34,197 bases of DNA. It comes from Nitrospirota bacterium (GTDB taxonomy: Bacteria; Nitrospirota; Thermodesulfovibrionia; UBA6902). The stretch is taken from the NCBI GenBank assembly GCA_016222905.1, contig JACRPZ010000025.1, forward strand, positions 1-34,197, read 5' to 3'. The position numbers and the translations under genes were made by a program. Numbering within the stretch: position 1 is the first letter of the stretch; the number at the start of each line of letters is the position of its first letter. Below are positions 14,771-22,852 of the stretch, piece by piece. The notes beneath the pieces are model-generated. The model ran no database searches and was not told where the DNA came from. It saw nothing but the letters and a program-made list of their open reading frames with translations.

Positions 14771-15247
14771 TCAGAATACCCAGCGTTCACGGCGCATCAA
14801 CTCCAGTAGCTCAATGCAATTGACATGAAGCTCTGCGCAAACATCCGGGATATAATGAGAGCGTCGGTTAGGATTTCTTTTCAACCTTGCGGCAGTTTCG
14901 TGAGTGACTACGGTAAACCCTCGTACCTTTGCAAGGGCAATCACATACCGGTCTGCTTCGTCATGGATGGCATTTGGATCAATGAAACCGGGGAATTGTT
15001 TCAGGATTTCATTAGCCTCCTTTTGTATGATCTGATCGTGAGGCAGAAAGATACTACTATTTTGTTTTGCCCAAGCTTTCAAGTCTGGAGGGCCGATATG
15101 CTGTATTTCGTCCCCGACCCGCTTTGGCGCATGAAATTGACCGCTATTTGCCAATTGCTCAAATCGCATCTGCACACAGGGGAAAATATCGGGCGGGTAT
15201 CTTCTTACCCACCAATCTATGAAGATATTAGTATCTATTGAATACAT
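14771..15247 (-). CDS. DUF4411 PIN-like nuclease (toxin partner)
   Basis: 158 residues. It opens MYSIDTNIFIDWWVRRYPP (the S-I-D-T/S-N x-x-I-D PIN-like start with a first acidic residue), has E-I-Q-H in the middle, A-D-R-Y-V-I-A-L-A (a second acidic cluster) and V-V-T-H-E-T near the end. This pattern is DUF4411, a PIN-fold family that is usually encoded directly after an XRE-ImmA/IrrE gene, as here. PIN nucleases cut RNA and act as toxins in type II toxin-antitoxin systems. Its start lies 3 bp after the stop of the peptidase gene, so the pair is co-translated. Confidence 0.82.
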   Translation of the reverse strand: MYSIDTNIFIDWWVRRYPPDIFPCVQMRFEQLANSGQFHAPKRVGDEIQHIGPPDLKAWAKQNSSIFLPHDQIIQKEANEILKQFPGFIDPNAIHDEADRYVIALAKVRGFTVVTHETAARLKRNPNRRSHYIPDVCAELHVNCIELLELMRRERWVF

Positions 15248-15250
15248 GCG

Positions 15251-16459
15251 TTAATCAACGCCATCCATAACGGGCTCGAATTGTCGCGCCATTGCGACGT
15301 TGCGTCGTAAGGTTTCGATGTGCGGAAAGTTTAACTCCAAATAATGAGAAGCTTCGACCGAGGTGATTCGCTCAAGACTCAAAGCATTGAGCACCAGCTG
15401 AGTGAAGGATCGGCCATTTCGGTTCAAAGCTTTTTCCGCAGGAGTCGCAATTCCACCTCCGGGTTTTGGAGGATGAGCTTTGAGGTAGTCTTCCCAATCG
15501 TCAATCCATTTGCGATATCCAGCCGGTGTGCACTTGCTTATCCATAACAACCGTGTAATCATGGCTTTGGGGGTCACTTTATAACGCCGGGCGAGCTTAC
15601 GGACTTCAGGAATATTCCAATAGTTACCGGATGTCCTGTTTGCAATTTCCGGCTCCTTAAGAAGAGCCGCGGATGGCATCAGGACAGCTCCTGCCACTGC
15701 TTCGGCAAATCTCTCAACCTTCAACCAGTCTTGGTCATTTCGTTTCTCCAGCAATGCCGGTTTTTCCTCATCGGCATGGGCAAGCATTATGTGGACTAAC
15801 TCATGCAGGAGGCTGAATGGTTTGGAAGCAGGCACCTCCTTGCTGTTAATGCCGATTACCGGAAGCGGGAAATCTAAAAGTGACACGCCGCGCACTTCTT
15901 TCGGGTTGACTTTGGAAAACTGGAACACTAACACCCCAATATCTTCTACAGCAGCCCGCCAACCATGCCAGGCTCGGAATTCATTAGGCCATGCATGTTG
16001 CGTTTCGATGGAAATGCCCAGTTTTGACCTGATATGAGTGGCTACATGCTCTGTATCCTCTTGCAAATGGGCAGACAGCAAAAACTTATCCGGCTTATCC
16101 GCAAGTTCTGAAATAAGGCCAAGTGCCACTTTTCGCCTATAGATCATCTGGCGAATGGCAAACCGCAACTCTGGTGACTCAGCGCCGGGTCTAACTCCCG
16201 GTAGTCGGCGATATTCGGAGGCCAAGGGCTTAGTCTTTGGAGGCTCGCTCAGACAAAAAACAGAGTATGGACGATGATAGAGCTTGGCAAGTTTTTCAGC
16301 CTGTCGCAACGTGGGTTGAAACAAGCCGCTTTCCCATGCCTGAAGCTTTTCGGTGGAGAAATCAGCCCGTTCTGCGGCTTGTTCTATCGAAAAGCCAGCG
16401 TCTTCTCTTGCCCATGTGAGCAAAGAGGAATTAACTAATGCCGGGATTGATCGTGCCAT
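15251..16459 (-). CDS. XRE-HTH plus ImmA/IrrE-type metallopeptidase
   Basis: 402 residues. An N-terminal helix-turn-helix (about 10-65: L-L-T-W-A-R-E-D-A-G-F-S-I-E-Q-A-A-E, ending L-R-Q-A-E-K-L-A-K-L-Y) is followed by a zinc peptidase domain with H-E-L-V-H (His219, Glu220, His223) and a third ligand candidate Glu253 in F-A-E-A-V-A-G-A-V-L-M-P. Such proteins are DNA-binding regulators that degrade a partner, as ImmA does for the ICEBs1 repressor. Many pair with DUF4411 toxins. The gene starts just after the hsdS stop and is followed by the PIN-like gene. It is therefore embedded at the end of the type I restriction operon and may control it; this is inference. Confidence 0.88.
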   Translation of the reverse strand: MARSIPALVNSSLLTWAREDAGFSIEQAAERADFSTEKLQAWESGLFQPTLRQAEKLAKLYHRPYSVFCLSEPPKTKPLASEYRRLPGVRPGAESPELRFAIRQMIYRRKVALGLISELADKPDKFLLSAHLQEDTEHVATHIRSKLGISIETQHAWPNEFRAWHGWRAAVEDIGVLVFQFSKVNPKEVRGVSLLDFPLPVIGINSKEVPASKPFSLLHELVHIMLAHADEEKPALLEKRNDQDWLKVERFAEAVAGAVLMPSAALLKEPEIANRTSGNYWNIPEVRKLARRYKVTPKAMITRLLWISKCTPAGYRKWIDDWEDYLKAHPPKPGGGIATPAEKALNRNGRSFTQLVLNALSLERITSVEASHYLELNFPHIETLRRNVAMARQFEPVMDGVD

Positions 16460-16460
16460 A

Positions 16461-17624
16461 TCAAATTATAGCAGATTCGACCATAGCTGCACTGTGCTGT
16501 TCTATATCCATCTTGCTCAAATCCAACTCCCCTTTAAACGCCCGCTGGCTGAGAGAACTATAGAGGTTTTCGAGTTCTTTAAGACTGGCCTGATAGTTGG
16601 CTTTGAGTGCTTCTGCTTTTTCTGCGACTTTGGAGAATTGTTCCTGAAGTTCGAAAGGAGGCTTAATCATCCTAATTCCTTCAAAAGTGGATTTTGTGAT
16701 GATCTTCTTCATTCCTTTTGAGGCAACATTTTGAATATATTTTCTGCATATTTTAAAAAGCCAATAAATGAAAAGGGGCGAGATATTATTATTGGGCTGT
16801 ATTGCATTTATCTGTTGGTTAAACGAAATACTTCTATTAGTTAATGCTGCATTCCCTATTGATTTCAAACTGCCAGCAATGCAAGTAACCAACAAAGCAC
16901 CCTCTTTAAGAATCCTTGCCTTGATAGCACCCGATTCTGACAAATATTCGAGTGCCGAAGTTACAAATATTTTATCATCATTAATATTATCTGTTTTAAT
17001 CCATTCAATAAATTTATTGGAGTAGTTCTCTTTATTTGCCCGCGGAGGAGTATTGCCTGTTATAACTGCTCCGAAATTACATAAATTAGTTTTCGCCCAG
17101 CCTTTCTCATTCCTCACCGGATCCCCAAACATCTCCAAAAACGTACTCTTCAACAGTTCATCCAGCAGGCGGAGGCTTTCTTTGCGCTGGACTATCAATG
17201 CCTCGGCTTTGCTTAGTAATGTGGCTATGCGGATTTGGTCGGAGAGAGGCGGAAGAGGGATTTTTGCATCCGTGAGATAATTTAGTTTTATATACTTAAT
17301 TATTCCACCTATGGACATTCTGCGAAGATTGTTGATATAGCCACGCATGAAATAAAACAGATATTTACAAAACAGCTCTTCCTTTTTGCTAATCTGGATT
17401 ACATACGTTCTTTGATAAGCATTGAATTTTCCTTGATAATACTTTACGTTTAAGTCACCATTTCCGGCAATAAGTATTGCTTCTGTATCAAATGCATATT
17501 CATTAATTTTATAAGGCAATTCTGCACAAGTGAAGAAAGGATACTTCCCGTCGGGGGTGCCCGCATTAACATCAAGTTTGCCAGTTGTAATTTTAGTTAG
17601 ATTGCCAAGAAGTTCATGCTTCAT
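16461..17624 (-). CDS. hsdS: Type I restriction specificity subunit (HsdS)
   Basis: 387 residues with two target-recognition domains and two conserved helical spacers. The first half ends I-P-L-P-P-L-S-D-Q-I-R-I-A-T-L-L-S-K-A-E-A-L (the usual P-L-P-P-L-x-x-Q-x-x-I-A helix). The second recognition domain starts near K-T-N-L-C-N-F-G-A-V-I-T-G-N-T-P and ends P-P-F-E-L-Q-E-Q-F-S-K-V-A-E-K-A-E-A-L-K. The C-terminus carries a normal S-L-S-Q-R-A-F-K-G-E-L segment. HsdS fixes the DNA sequence recognised by the methylase and nuclease; the site cannot be read from sequence. The start overlaps the hsdM stop by 4 bp. The recognition domains are AT-rich compared with hsdM and hsdR, as is usual. Confidence 0.93.
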   Translation of the reverse strand: MKHELLGNLTKITTGKLDVNAGTPDGKYPFFTCAELPYKINEYAFDTEAILIAGNGDLNVKYYQGKFNAYQRTYVIQISKKEELFCKYLFYFMRGYINNLRRMSIGGIIKYIKLNYLTDAKIPLPPLSDQIRIATLLSKAEALIVQRKESLRLLDELLKSTFLEMFGDPVRNEKGWAKTNLCNFGAVITGNTPPRANKENYSNKFIEWIKTDNINDDKIFVTSALEYLSESGAIKARILKEGALLVTCIAGSLKSIGNAALTNRSISFNQQINAIQPNNNISPLFIYWLFKICRKYIQNVASKGMKKIITKSTFEGIRMIKPPFELQEQFSKVAEKAEALKANYQASLKELENLYSSLSQRAFKGELDLSKMDIEQHSAAMVESAII

Positions 17625-19192
17625 CTCAGAATCTCTTCAAGCTCATTCAACTCCTCACTTATCCCACCTTCCATCGTCTTGAGCCTATCAAGAATCACAG
17701 GCGGTTTCTCATACGACACCTCTTCAAACACATCTTCCTTGTATTTGCTCATAGAAAGGTCGTACCCTTCCGCCACAATCTCTGTTTTGGACACAAAGAA
17801 GAACTTTGCTTTGCGGTCGCTGTCTTTTTTCGGATTACGATTTTTATACTGGATGATGATGTCCTGCAAATCTCCATACCCTTCCTGCTTTGTCCGCTTA
17901 TCATCAAGGCTATATCCATCGCTTTGCATGTCATAAAACCATGTCTCTCTTGTCTCGCCGCCTTTTGTAAAGATCAAAATAGCCGTACTCACTCCGGCAT
18001 AGGGTTTAAAAACACCGCTCGGCATGGCAATGACGGCTTTAAGCTCGGCCTCGTCCACCAATTTTTTTCTTGCCTGCACAAACGCTTTCCCACTGCCGAA
18101 CAATACACCCTGTGGCACAATGATGGCGGCTGTGCCTCCCATTTTCAGCATGTTAAAACAGGTCTCTACAAAGAGCAGTTCGGTTTTTGTAGTTGGCAGT
18201 TTCAGGCCTTCGTTAATATCTCCTTTATCAATGTTGCCGGTAAAGGGAGGGTTAGCCATTACCATGTCATACTGGCTGTCTTGATTAAAGCTCTTGCTCA
18301 GGGTGTCTTTATAATCAATCTGCGGATTATCTATGCCGTGCATCATCAGATTCATCAATCCCAGACGTACCATTGTAGTATCAATATCAAATCCTGTCAG
18401 GCTTTTTTCTATGATAGTCTTCACATTTTCGGTAAGCACTGCGCTCATTGAGCCACGTTCAAATCCGTCTTCGTCGCGTACAAGCTTGCCGGGGTCTTTT
18501 TTGCGAACTAATTCAGTGAGGATATATTGATAAGCGCCCAATAAAAACCCGCCTGTTCCGTCGGCAGGGTCAGCAAAGCGCTGGCCTAATTGCGGAGCCA
18601 CCAGATCGACCATTAATTTGATAATGTGTCTTGGAGTCCTGAACTGTCCATTCTTCCCTGCCGTGGCAATCTCGCTCAACAGCATTTCATACACATCGCC
18701 CTGTATGTCCTGAAATGCCTGCCCGCCTTGCTCGGCATCTTTTGCGATTTCTTCAAATAGCTGTTCAATTATGTTGATCGCCTCTACCAGCAAAGATGGT
18801 TTCGGCATAATGAACACAGCATTTGCCATTGATTTTGTAAAAGGCGAAGTGCTTCCGTTTAAATCTTTCAGAAAAGGGAATACTTTGGTCTGAACATGCA
18901 GCAACATCTCTTCCGCCGGCCTTCTCTTAAAATTACTCCAGCGCAGTTCACTTTTATCAACTTCCTCAGTGCTTCCGGGAACTTTGTATTTCCCGCTGAA
19001 TCTTGAAGTGTATTTTTCTCCTGTAAATTCAGCATCCCGTTCCCGCTTGGCTTCCAGATCGTCGAGCCGTTTCATAAAGATCAGGTAAGTGATCTGCTCA
19101 ATAGCAGTTAAGGGATTGGATATGCCGCCGCTCCAGAAGTTATTCCAGAGTTTATCGATAAGGCTTTTCAGTTGTGTGTTGTTTTGTAGCAT
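17621..19192 (-). CDS. hsdM: Type I restriction N6-adenine methyltransferase (HsdM)
   Basis: 523 residues. An N-terminal helical HsdM domain (L-W-N-N-F-W-S-G-G-I-S-N-P-L-T-A-I-E-Q-I) is followed by the methyltransferase: SAM-binding F-A-D-P-A-D-G-T-G-G-F (motif I, 206-216) and catalytic N-P-P-F (motif IV, 314-317). The phrase Q-F-R-T-P-R-H-I-I is also typical. It transfers methyl from SAM to adenine N6, in complex with HsdS. There is one base between the hsdR stop and this start, and a 4-bp overlap with hsdS, so the operon is tight. It is full length with no frameshift. Confidence 0.95.
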   Translation of the reverse strand: MLQNNTQLKSLIDKLWNNFWSGGISNPLTAIEQITYLIFMKRLDDLEAKRERDAEFTGEKYTSRFSGKYKVPGSTEEVDKSELRWSNFKRRPAEEMLLHVQTKVFPFLKDLNGSTSPFTKSMANAVFIMPKPSLLVEAINIIEQLFEEIAKDAEQGGQAFQDIQGDVYEMLLSEIATAGKNGQFRTPRHIIKLMVDLVAPQLGQRFADPADGTGGFLLGAYQYILTELVRKKDPGKLVRDEDGFERGSMSAVLTENVKTIIEKSLTGFDIDTTMVRLGLMNLMMHGIDNPQIDYKDTLSKSFNQDSQYDMVMANPPFTGNIDKGDINEGLKLPTTKTELLFVETCFNMLKMGGTAAIIVPQGVLFGSGKAFVQARKKLVDEAELKAVIAMPSGVFKPYAGVSTAILIFTKGGETRETWFYDMQSDGYSLDDKRTKQEGYGDLQDIIIQYKNRNPKKDSDRKAKFFFVSKTEIVAEGYDLSMSKYKEDVFEEVSYEKPPVILDRLKTMEGGISEELNELEEILR

Positions 19193-19193
19193 G

Positions 19194-21992
19194 TTATGCC
19201 GCCTTTATTTTTTCGGTTAAGGTTAATATGTCTTCTATTTCATTAGGCTTGAAAATGCCCCTGATGCCTTCAGGATGCAGCATGGTGAATGGTGATTGTA
19301 TCAAATCCTTCTTCTGTAAATCTCCTTTTTCCAGAATGAAATTTCTAAGCAGATCAAGAAATTGTAACTGACGGCTTGATAAGTAGCTGTGAGAGGCTAT
19401 GAAATGGTCAAATGCCTTTGACACCGTCTCAGGGAAACTTTCGAGAATTTCGATGCCCAAAATGTGCTTGATAAACTGGACGAACTGTGCCCTGCCGTTG
19501 TTATAGACTCTACGCAGCAAATCTACGGTAATATGCGGATGCTCGTTATGTAATTGTTCTGCCAATTCTTCAGCTTCCAACGCTGTAATCTCCTGGCCGT
19601 CCTTAATCTTCCGCAATAATGGATTGCTCATGATAAGCTCCATTATTTTTTGCTCTACGAGTTCTTTATATCTGGCTATGCTTATAGCTTCATGCTGAGG
19701 GCCGAATTCAACAAACTCTTTGCTGTGGATAAGGTCTTTCAGGTTGAACTTCTCAGGGCCGAGAGGAACAACTGATTCATGGAACTTCATTAATGGGCTG
19801 AGCTTATCAATAAGTTCATCGAACTTATCTTCTGTGATGGTTGCCCAAAAGTTATTGGTCTGGCTCAGCCTGATAAGTTCTTCCTCTTTGGCTACAATAT
19901 TTACCGAAAGCGGCAGTTCAGAAATCTCTTCAATGATACTTTCTTTAAGTACCTCAAACTTTTCTTTTTCAGCGGAGAGGTGGGCTAAAGAAACCTCGAC
20001 AATATCTTTTTCAAAACGCATTGCCTTGAAATCAGCTGTTGATATTGTACGGAGCAATGGCTTTACTATTGTACGGAGGAATTCAATCTTATCGGCAGAA
20101 AGCGACACCCAGAAGTTTTCATCTTCCAGACGCTGCAATTCAAATTTGGCATCCATAATCACTATAGAATTTTGCGGCAATCCGTCAATCTGCATTCTCA
20201 GCTTACTGATCTCTTTGGTAGCGATTTCAGGCTTATTCTGTTCTTGAGCCTTTTCTATCTTTTCTAATCGCAAACCGAATAGCCTGACAGGCAGAGGGAT
20301 CTGCGGTTTGAGTTCTTTCCCTTTGGGATTTAGCTTAAAATACTCAAAGTTGTCCCAACAATCCAATATAAGAAAAGCATCCTTCTTCTTACACCAAGGC
20401 TTTATCTTTAGGTCTTCGAGCAAACGAGTTCCTCGTCCTATCATCTGCCAGAATTTGGTGTAGGAATATACCGGTTTTGCAAAAACAAGGTTGGTAAGCT
20501 CTCTTATATCTATTCCTGTGTCGAGCATATCCACACTAATAGCTACACGGGGCATATCATTATTAGTGAACTGATGAAGCAACCCGCCTTTGCCATAAAC
20601 GCGAGGGTCGTCGGACACAATGACTTTTGCCAGTTCACCCTTGTATTCTGGATAGAGCGCATCAAAAATCGCTTCCATCCTTCTTGCATGCGCCATACTG
20701 ATACAGAAGAAAATTGATTTTCCGGGAAGGACGTCGTTGTGGTCTTTAATGCATTCTTCCATAAACTCCCGGACAATGAGCGCGTTAGTCCCGCGATTGA
20801 CAACCGATTTCTCAATCTCAGTGCCTTCGTAATTTATCTCTTCAATCTCTTTCCCTTCAATGATGAGCTTCTTCTGGTCTTCAAGTGAAATGGTGCGTTT
20901 GTTTATACCTTCTTCCTGAAACTTTGTCTTGATCTTCATGACCTGAAAATTACACAGATACGGAGGAATATGATTGATGGCTTCTTCATAAGAATAAGCA
21001 AAGGTAGGCACGCCGTCTTCGCATTCAAATAACTTGAACGTATTGTGGTCAATTACATCTGTTGGGGTTGCCGTCAATCCAAGGGTAATGGTGCTGAAGT
21101 AGTCCAATACTTCCTGGTAGGTATTGTAGATGGAACGGTGACTTTCATCCACAACGACTAAATCAAAGAAATGAGGAGAAAGCCGCGTTTCTTCATCACG
21201 AATGATGTTAAGCATGGTGGGATAAGTAGAAACATAAATTCTTCTGTCTGTGGCAATAGCCTTTTCACCAACTTTGGGCCAGCGGGGTTCGTTGGGCATA
21301 TGCTCCTTGAATGCGTCTAATGCCTGATCACGTAAAGCAATGCGGTCAACGAGGAACAATGTTCTTTCAGCCCATCCTGCTCTCATCAAAGCATCTACCA
21401 AGGCTATACAGGTTCTGGTCTTCCCTGTCCCTGTTGCCATCACCAGCAAGAAAGTGCGCTTCCTTTTTTCAATAGCCTCCATTACTGCTCGTATAGCCCT
21501 GATTTGATAATCACGTCCGGCAATGTTTGTATTTATAAATTCACCGGCCAAGGCTTTCCTTGACTTGCGTATATACTGATAACGCTCAAGGTCGTCACGG
21601 GTCGGAAAACCATAGACTTTTCTTGGAGGATAATTATCCAAATCCCAGAAAAAGATGTCGTGCCCATTCGTATAGAAACAAAATGGAAGTTCACGTCCAT
21701 CCTTTTTCTGAATATTGGAACAGTATTGTTTGGCCTGTTCCCTGCCAATTGCTGCATCAACCGCGGTCTTCTTAGCTTCTACTACAGCTAAAGGTTTACC
21801 ATCTTTGCCAAGCAAAACATAGTCGCTAAATTGGTGGCCTTGAAATGGTGTTTTTGCCTCGCTAACCCCTTCCGGTAAAGCAACCTCAATATCAAATTCT
21901 TCTATTACCTGCGACAGGTCAGTAACATTCCAACCCGCAGATTGCAGTTTCTTATCTATAATTTCTTTTCGAGTACGTTGTTCGTTCTTCAC
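19194..21992 (-). CDS. hsdR: Type I restriction endonuclease/translocase (HsdR)
   Basis: 932 residues from a GTG start. The N-terminal nuclease domain has the PD-(D/E)XK core as S-D-Y-V-L-L (Asp57) and A-V-V-E-A-K-K (Glu72, Lys74). The SF2 helicase motor has Walker A A-T-G-T-G-K-T (about 186-192), V-V-V-D-E-S-H (DEAH-like), L-G-L-T-A-T-P and Q-M-I-G-R-G-T-R. The C-terminal part is helical and carries H-I-L-G-I-E, as in EcoEI-type HsdR. It cuts unmethylated DNA after ATP-driven translocation. It is first in the operon, and all key residues are present, so the system looks intact. The ORF6N gene lies upstream on the same strand. Confidence 0.95.
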   Translation of the reverse strand: MKNEQRTRKEIIDKKLQSAGWNVTDLSQVIEEFDIEVALPEGVSEAKTPFQGHQFSDYVLLGKDGKPLAVVEAKKTAVDAAIGREQAKQYCSNIQKKDGRELPFCFYTNGHDIFFWDLDNYPPRKVYGFPTRDDLERYQYIRKSRKALAGEFINTNIAGRDYQIRAIRAVMEAIEKRKRTFLLVMATGTGKTRTCIALVDALMRAGWAERTLFLVDRIALRDQALDAFKEHMPNEPRWPKVGEKAIATDRRIYVSTYPTMLNIIRDEETRLSPHFFDLVVVDESHRSIYNTYQEVLDYFSTITLGLTATPTDVIDHNTFKLFECEDGVPTFAYSYEEAINHIPPYLCNFQVMKIKTKFQEEGINKRTISLEDQKKLIIEGKEIEEINYEGTEIEKSVVNRGTNALIVREFMEECIKDHNDVLPGKSIFFCISMAHARRMEAIFDALYPEYKGELAKVIVSDDPRVYGKGGLLHQFTNNDMPRVAISVDMLDTGIDIRELTNLVFAKPVYSYTKFWQMIGRGTRLLEDLKIKPWCKKKDAFLILDCWDNFEYFKLNPKGKELKPQIPLPVRLFGLRLEKIEKAQEQNKPEIATKEISKLRMQIDGLPQNSIVIMDAKFELQRLEDENFWVSLSADKIEFLRTIVKPLLRTISTADFKAMRFEKDIVEVSLAHLSAEKEKFEVLKESIIEEISELPLSVNIVAKEEELIRLSQTNNFWATITEDKFDELIDKLSPLMKFHESVVPLGPEKFNLKDLIHSKEFVEFGPQHEAISIARYKELVEQKIMELIMSNPLLRKIKDGQEITALEAEELAEQLHNEHPHITVDLLRRVYNNGRAQFVQFIKHILGIEILESFPETVSKAFDHFIASHSYLSSRQLQFLDLLRNFILEKGDLQKKDLIQSPFTMLHPEGIRGIFKPNEIEDILTLTEKIKAA

Positions 21993-22070
21993 GGTAGTTT
22001 AATAAATACCCAAGGTAAGCTCTTGTTTCTTGCATCCCGCATTTCTCAGTCAAATCAATTCTCGCTCTCA

Positions 22071-22592
22071 TCATTTATCCGGCTCCCGTCTAAACCCAAT
22101 CGGTTTTTTCTTCGGCGTTTCAGGCGGCACCATGAGCTGGCGGATAGCATTAAAGATTCCCTTTATTTCACCATCATGCTTTTCAATCCTATTTTCAATC
22201 AGCGTCAGCTTGTGAGCAAGCTCTTTGTTTGCCGACAGCATTTCCCGCAGCTTCACAAAAGTCCTCATTATGGCTATGTTCACCTGAATTGCTCTCCCGC
22301 TGTTCAGCACCCCCGAAAGCATGGCCACCCCCTGCTCCGTAAAAACAAATACATTAGGGGCATGCTTTATGCGGGAACTTATCACAATTTGTGATAAGTT
22401 CATGATCTCGTCGCGAGTCAAAGAAAACATAAAATCCTCAGGGAATCGTTCAATATTTCTGCGCACAGCCTGATTCAGAACACGTGTCTCAACTTTGTAA
22501 AGCTCTGCAAGATCCCGATCCAGCATAACCTTATGTCCCCGGATCAGATAAATCTTTTTCTCAATGATTTCAACAGGAATCAGTTCTTTCAT
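22071..22592 (-). CDS. ORF6N-domain DNA-binding protein
   Basis: 173 residues. The N-terminal ORF6N domain (about 5-90) shows I-Y-L-I-R-G-H-K-V-M-L-D-R-D-L-A-E-L-Y, V-L-N-Q-A-V-R-R-N, R-F-P-E-D-F-M-F-S-L-T and F-V-F-T-E-Q-G-V-A-M-L-S-G-V-L-N-S-G-R-A. A C-terminal helical stretch follows (L-R-E-M-L-S-A-N-K-E-L-A, then L-I-E-N-R-I-E-K-H-D-G-E-I). ORF6N is related to KilA-N and occurs in phage regulators and in stand-alone chromosomal genes. The start has GGGAGGAAGCGAGTAA upstream. A 31-bp near-perfect palindrome lies 19 bp before the start, and a related palindrome lies inside the gene, suggesting autoregulation. It is upstream of hsdR and may regulate the island. Confidence 0.88.
   Translation of the reverse strand: MKELIPVEIIEKKIYLIRGHKVMLDRDLAELYKVETRVLNQAVRRNIERFPEDFMFSLTRDEIMNLSQIVISSRIKHAPNVFVFTEQGVAMLSGVLNSGRAIQVNIAIMRTFVKLREMLSANKELAHKLTLIENRIEKHDGEIKGIFNAIRQLMVPPETPKKKPIGFRREPDK
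22375..22401. promoter_or_regulatory. Perfect 27-bp palindrome inside the ORF6N gene (possible second operator)
   Basis: Thirteen-base arms, GAACTTATCACAA and TTGTGATAAGTTC, flank a single central T with no mismatch. In the gene this encodes N-L-S-Q-I-V-I-S-S. The inner core TCACAATTTGTGA and outer AACTT/AAGTT arms match the layout of the palindrome upstream of the gene (core TCGCAAATTGCGA, outer AACTT/AAGTT). The centres are about 238 bp apart. Confidence 0.5.
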
Positions 22593-22610
22593 TTACTCTC
22601 GCTTCCTCCC

Positions 22611-22641
22611 AACTTGATGTCGCAAATTGCGACTTCAAGTT
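22611..22641. promoter_or_regulatory. 31-bp palindromic operator candidate upstream of the ORF6N gene
   Basis: The arms read AACTTGATGTCGCAA and TTGCGACTTCAAGTT around a central A. Only one of 15 base pairs mismatches. It lies 19-49 bp upstream of the ORF6N start, overlapping where its promoter should be, which is the usual place for an autorepressor site. It is non-coding in every frame that matters here. Confidence 0.68.
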
Positions 22642-22852
22642 CCCATACTCTTCATTCCCCTTTGACTCAAACGAGTGTTTAAGAATAATACCTTATATCT
22701 ATGAAAAACAAGAACTATTTATTCTTGCGTCCTGCCTATTTGTCTCTGTGAAGCGACCAGCCGGGGCTGTGAGGAAGCGTTTGGATGTTTTGTTGCCTGG
22801 AATGCAGCGTCATATGGTTGGAGTGTCCAGACACTTACTGAAGACGAAATGC
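22642..22852. other. Intergenic stretch between the ORF6N region and the phospholipase gene
   Basis: Nothing recognised. A plus-strand frame through about 22740-22890 stays open (C-E-E-A-F-G-C-F-V-A-W-N-A-A-S) and a minus-strand frame overlaps the phospholipase 3-prime end. Neither has a ribosome binding site or family resemblance. It could hold decayed coding sequence at the edge of the accessory island. Confidence 0.3.
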
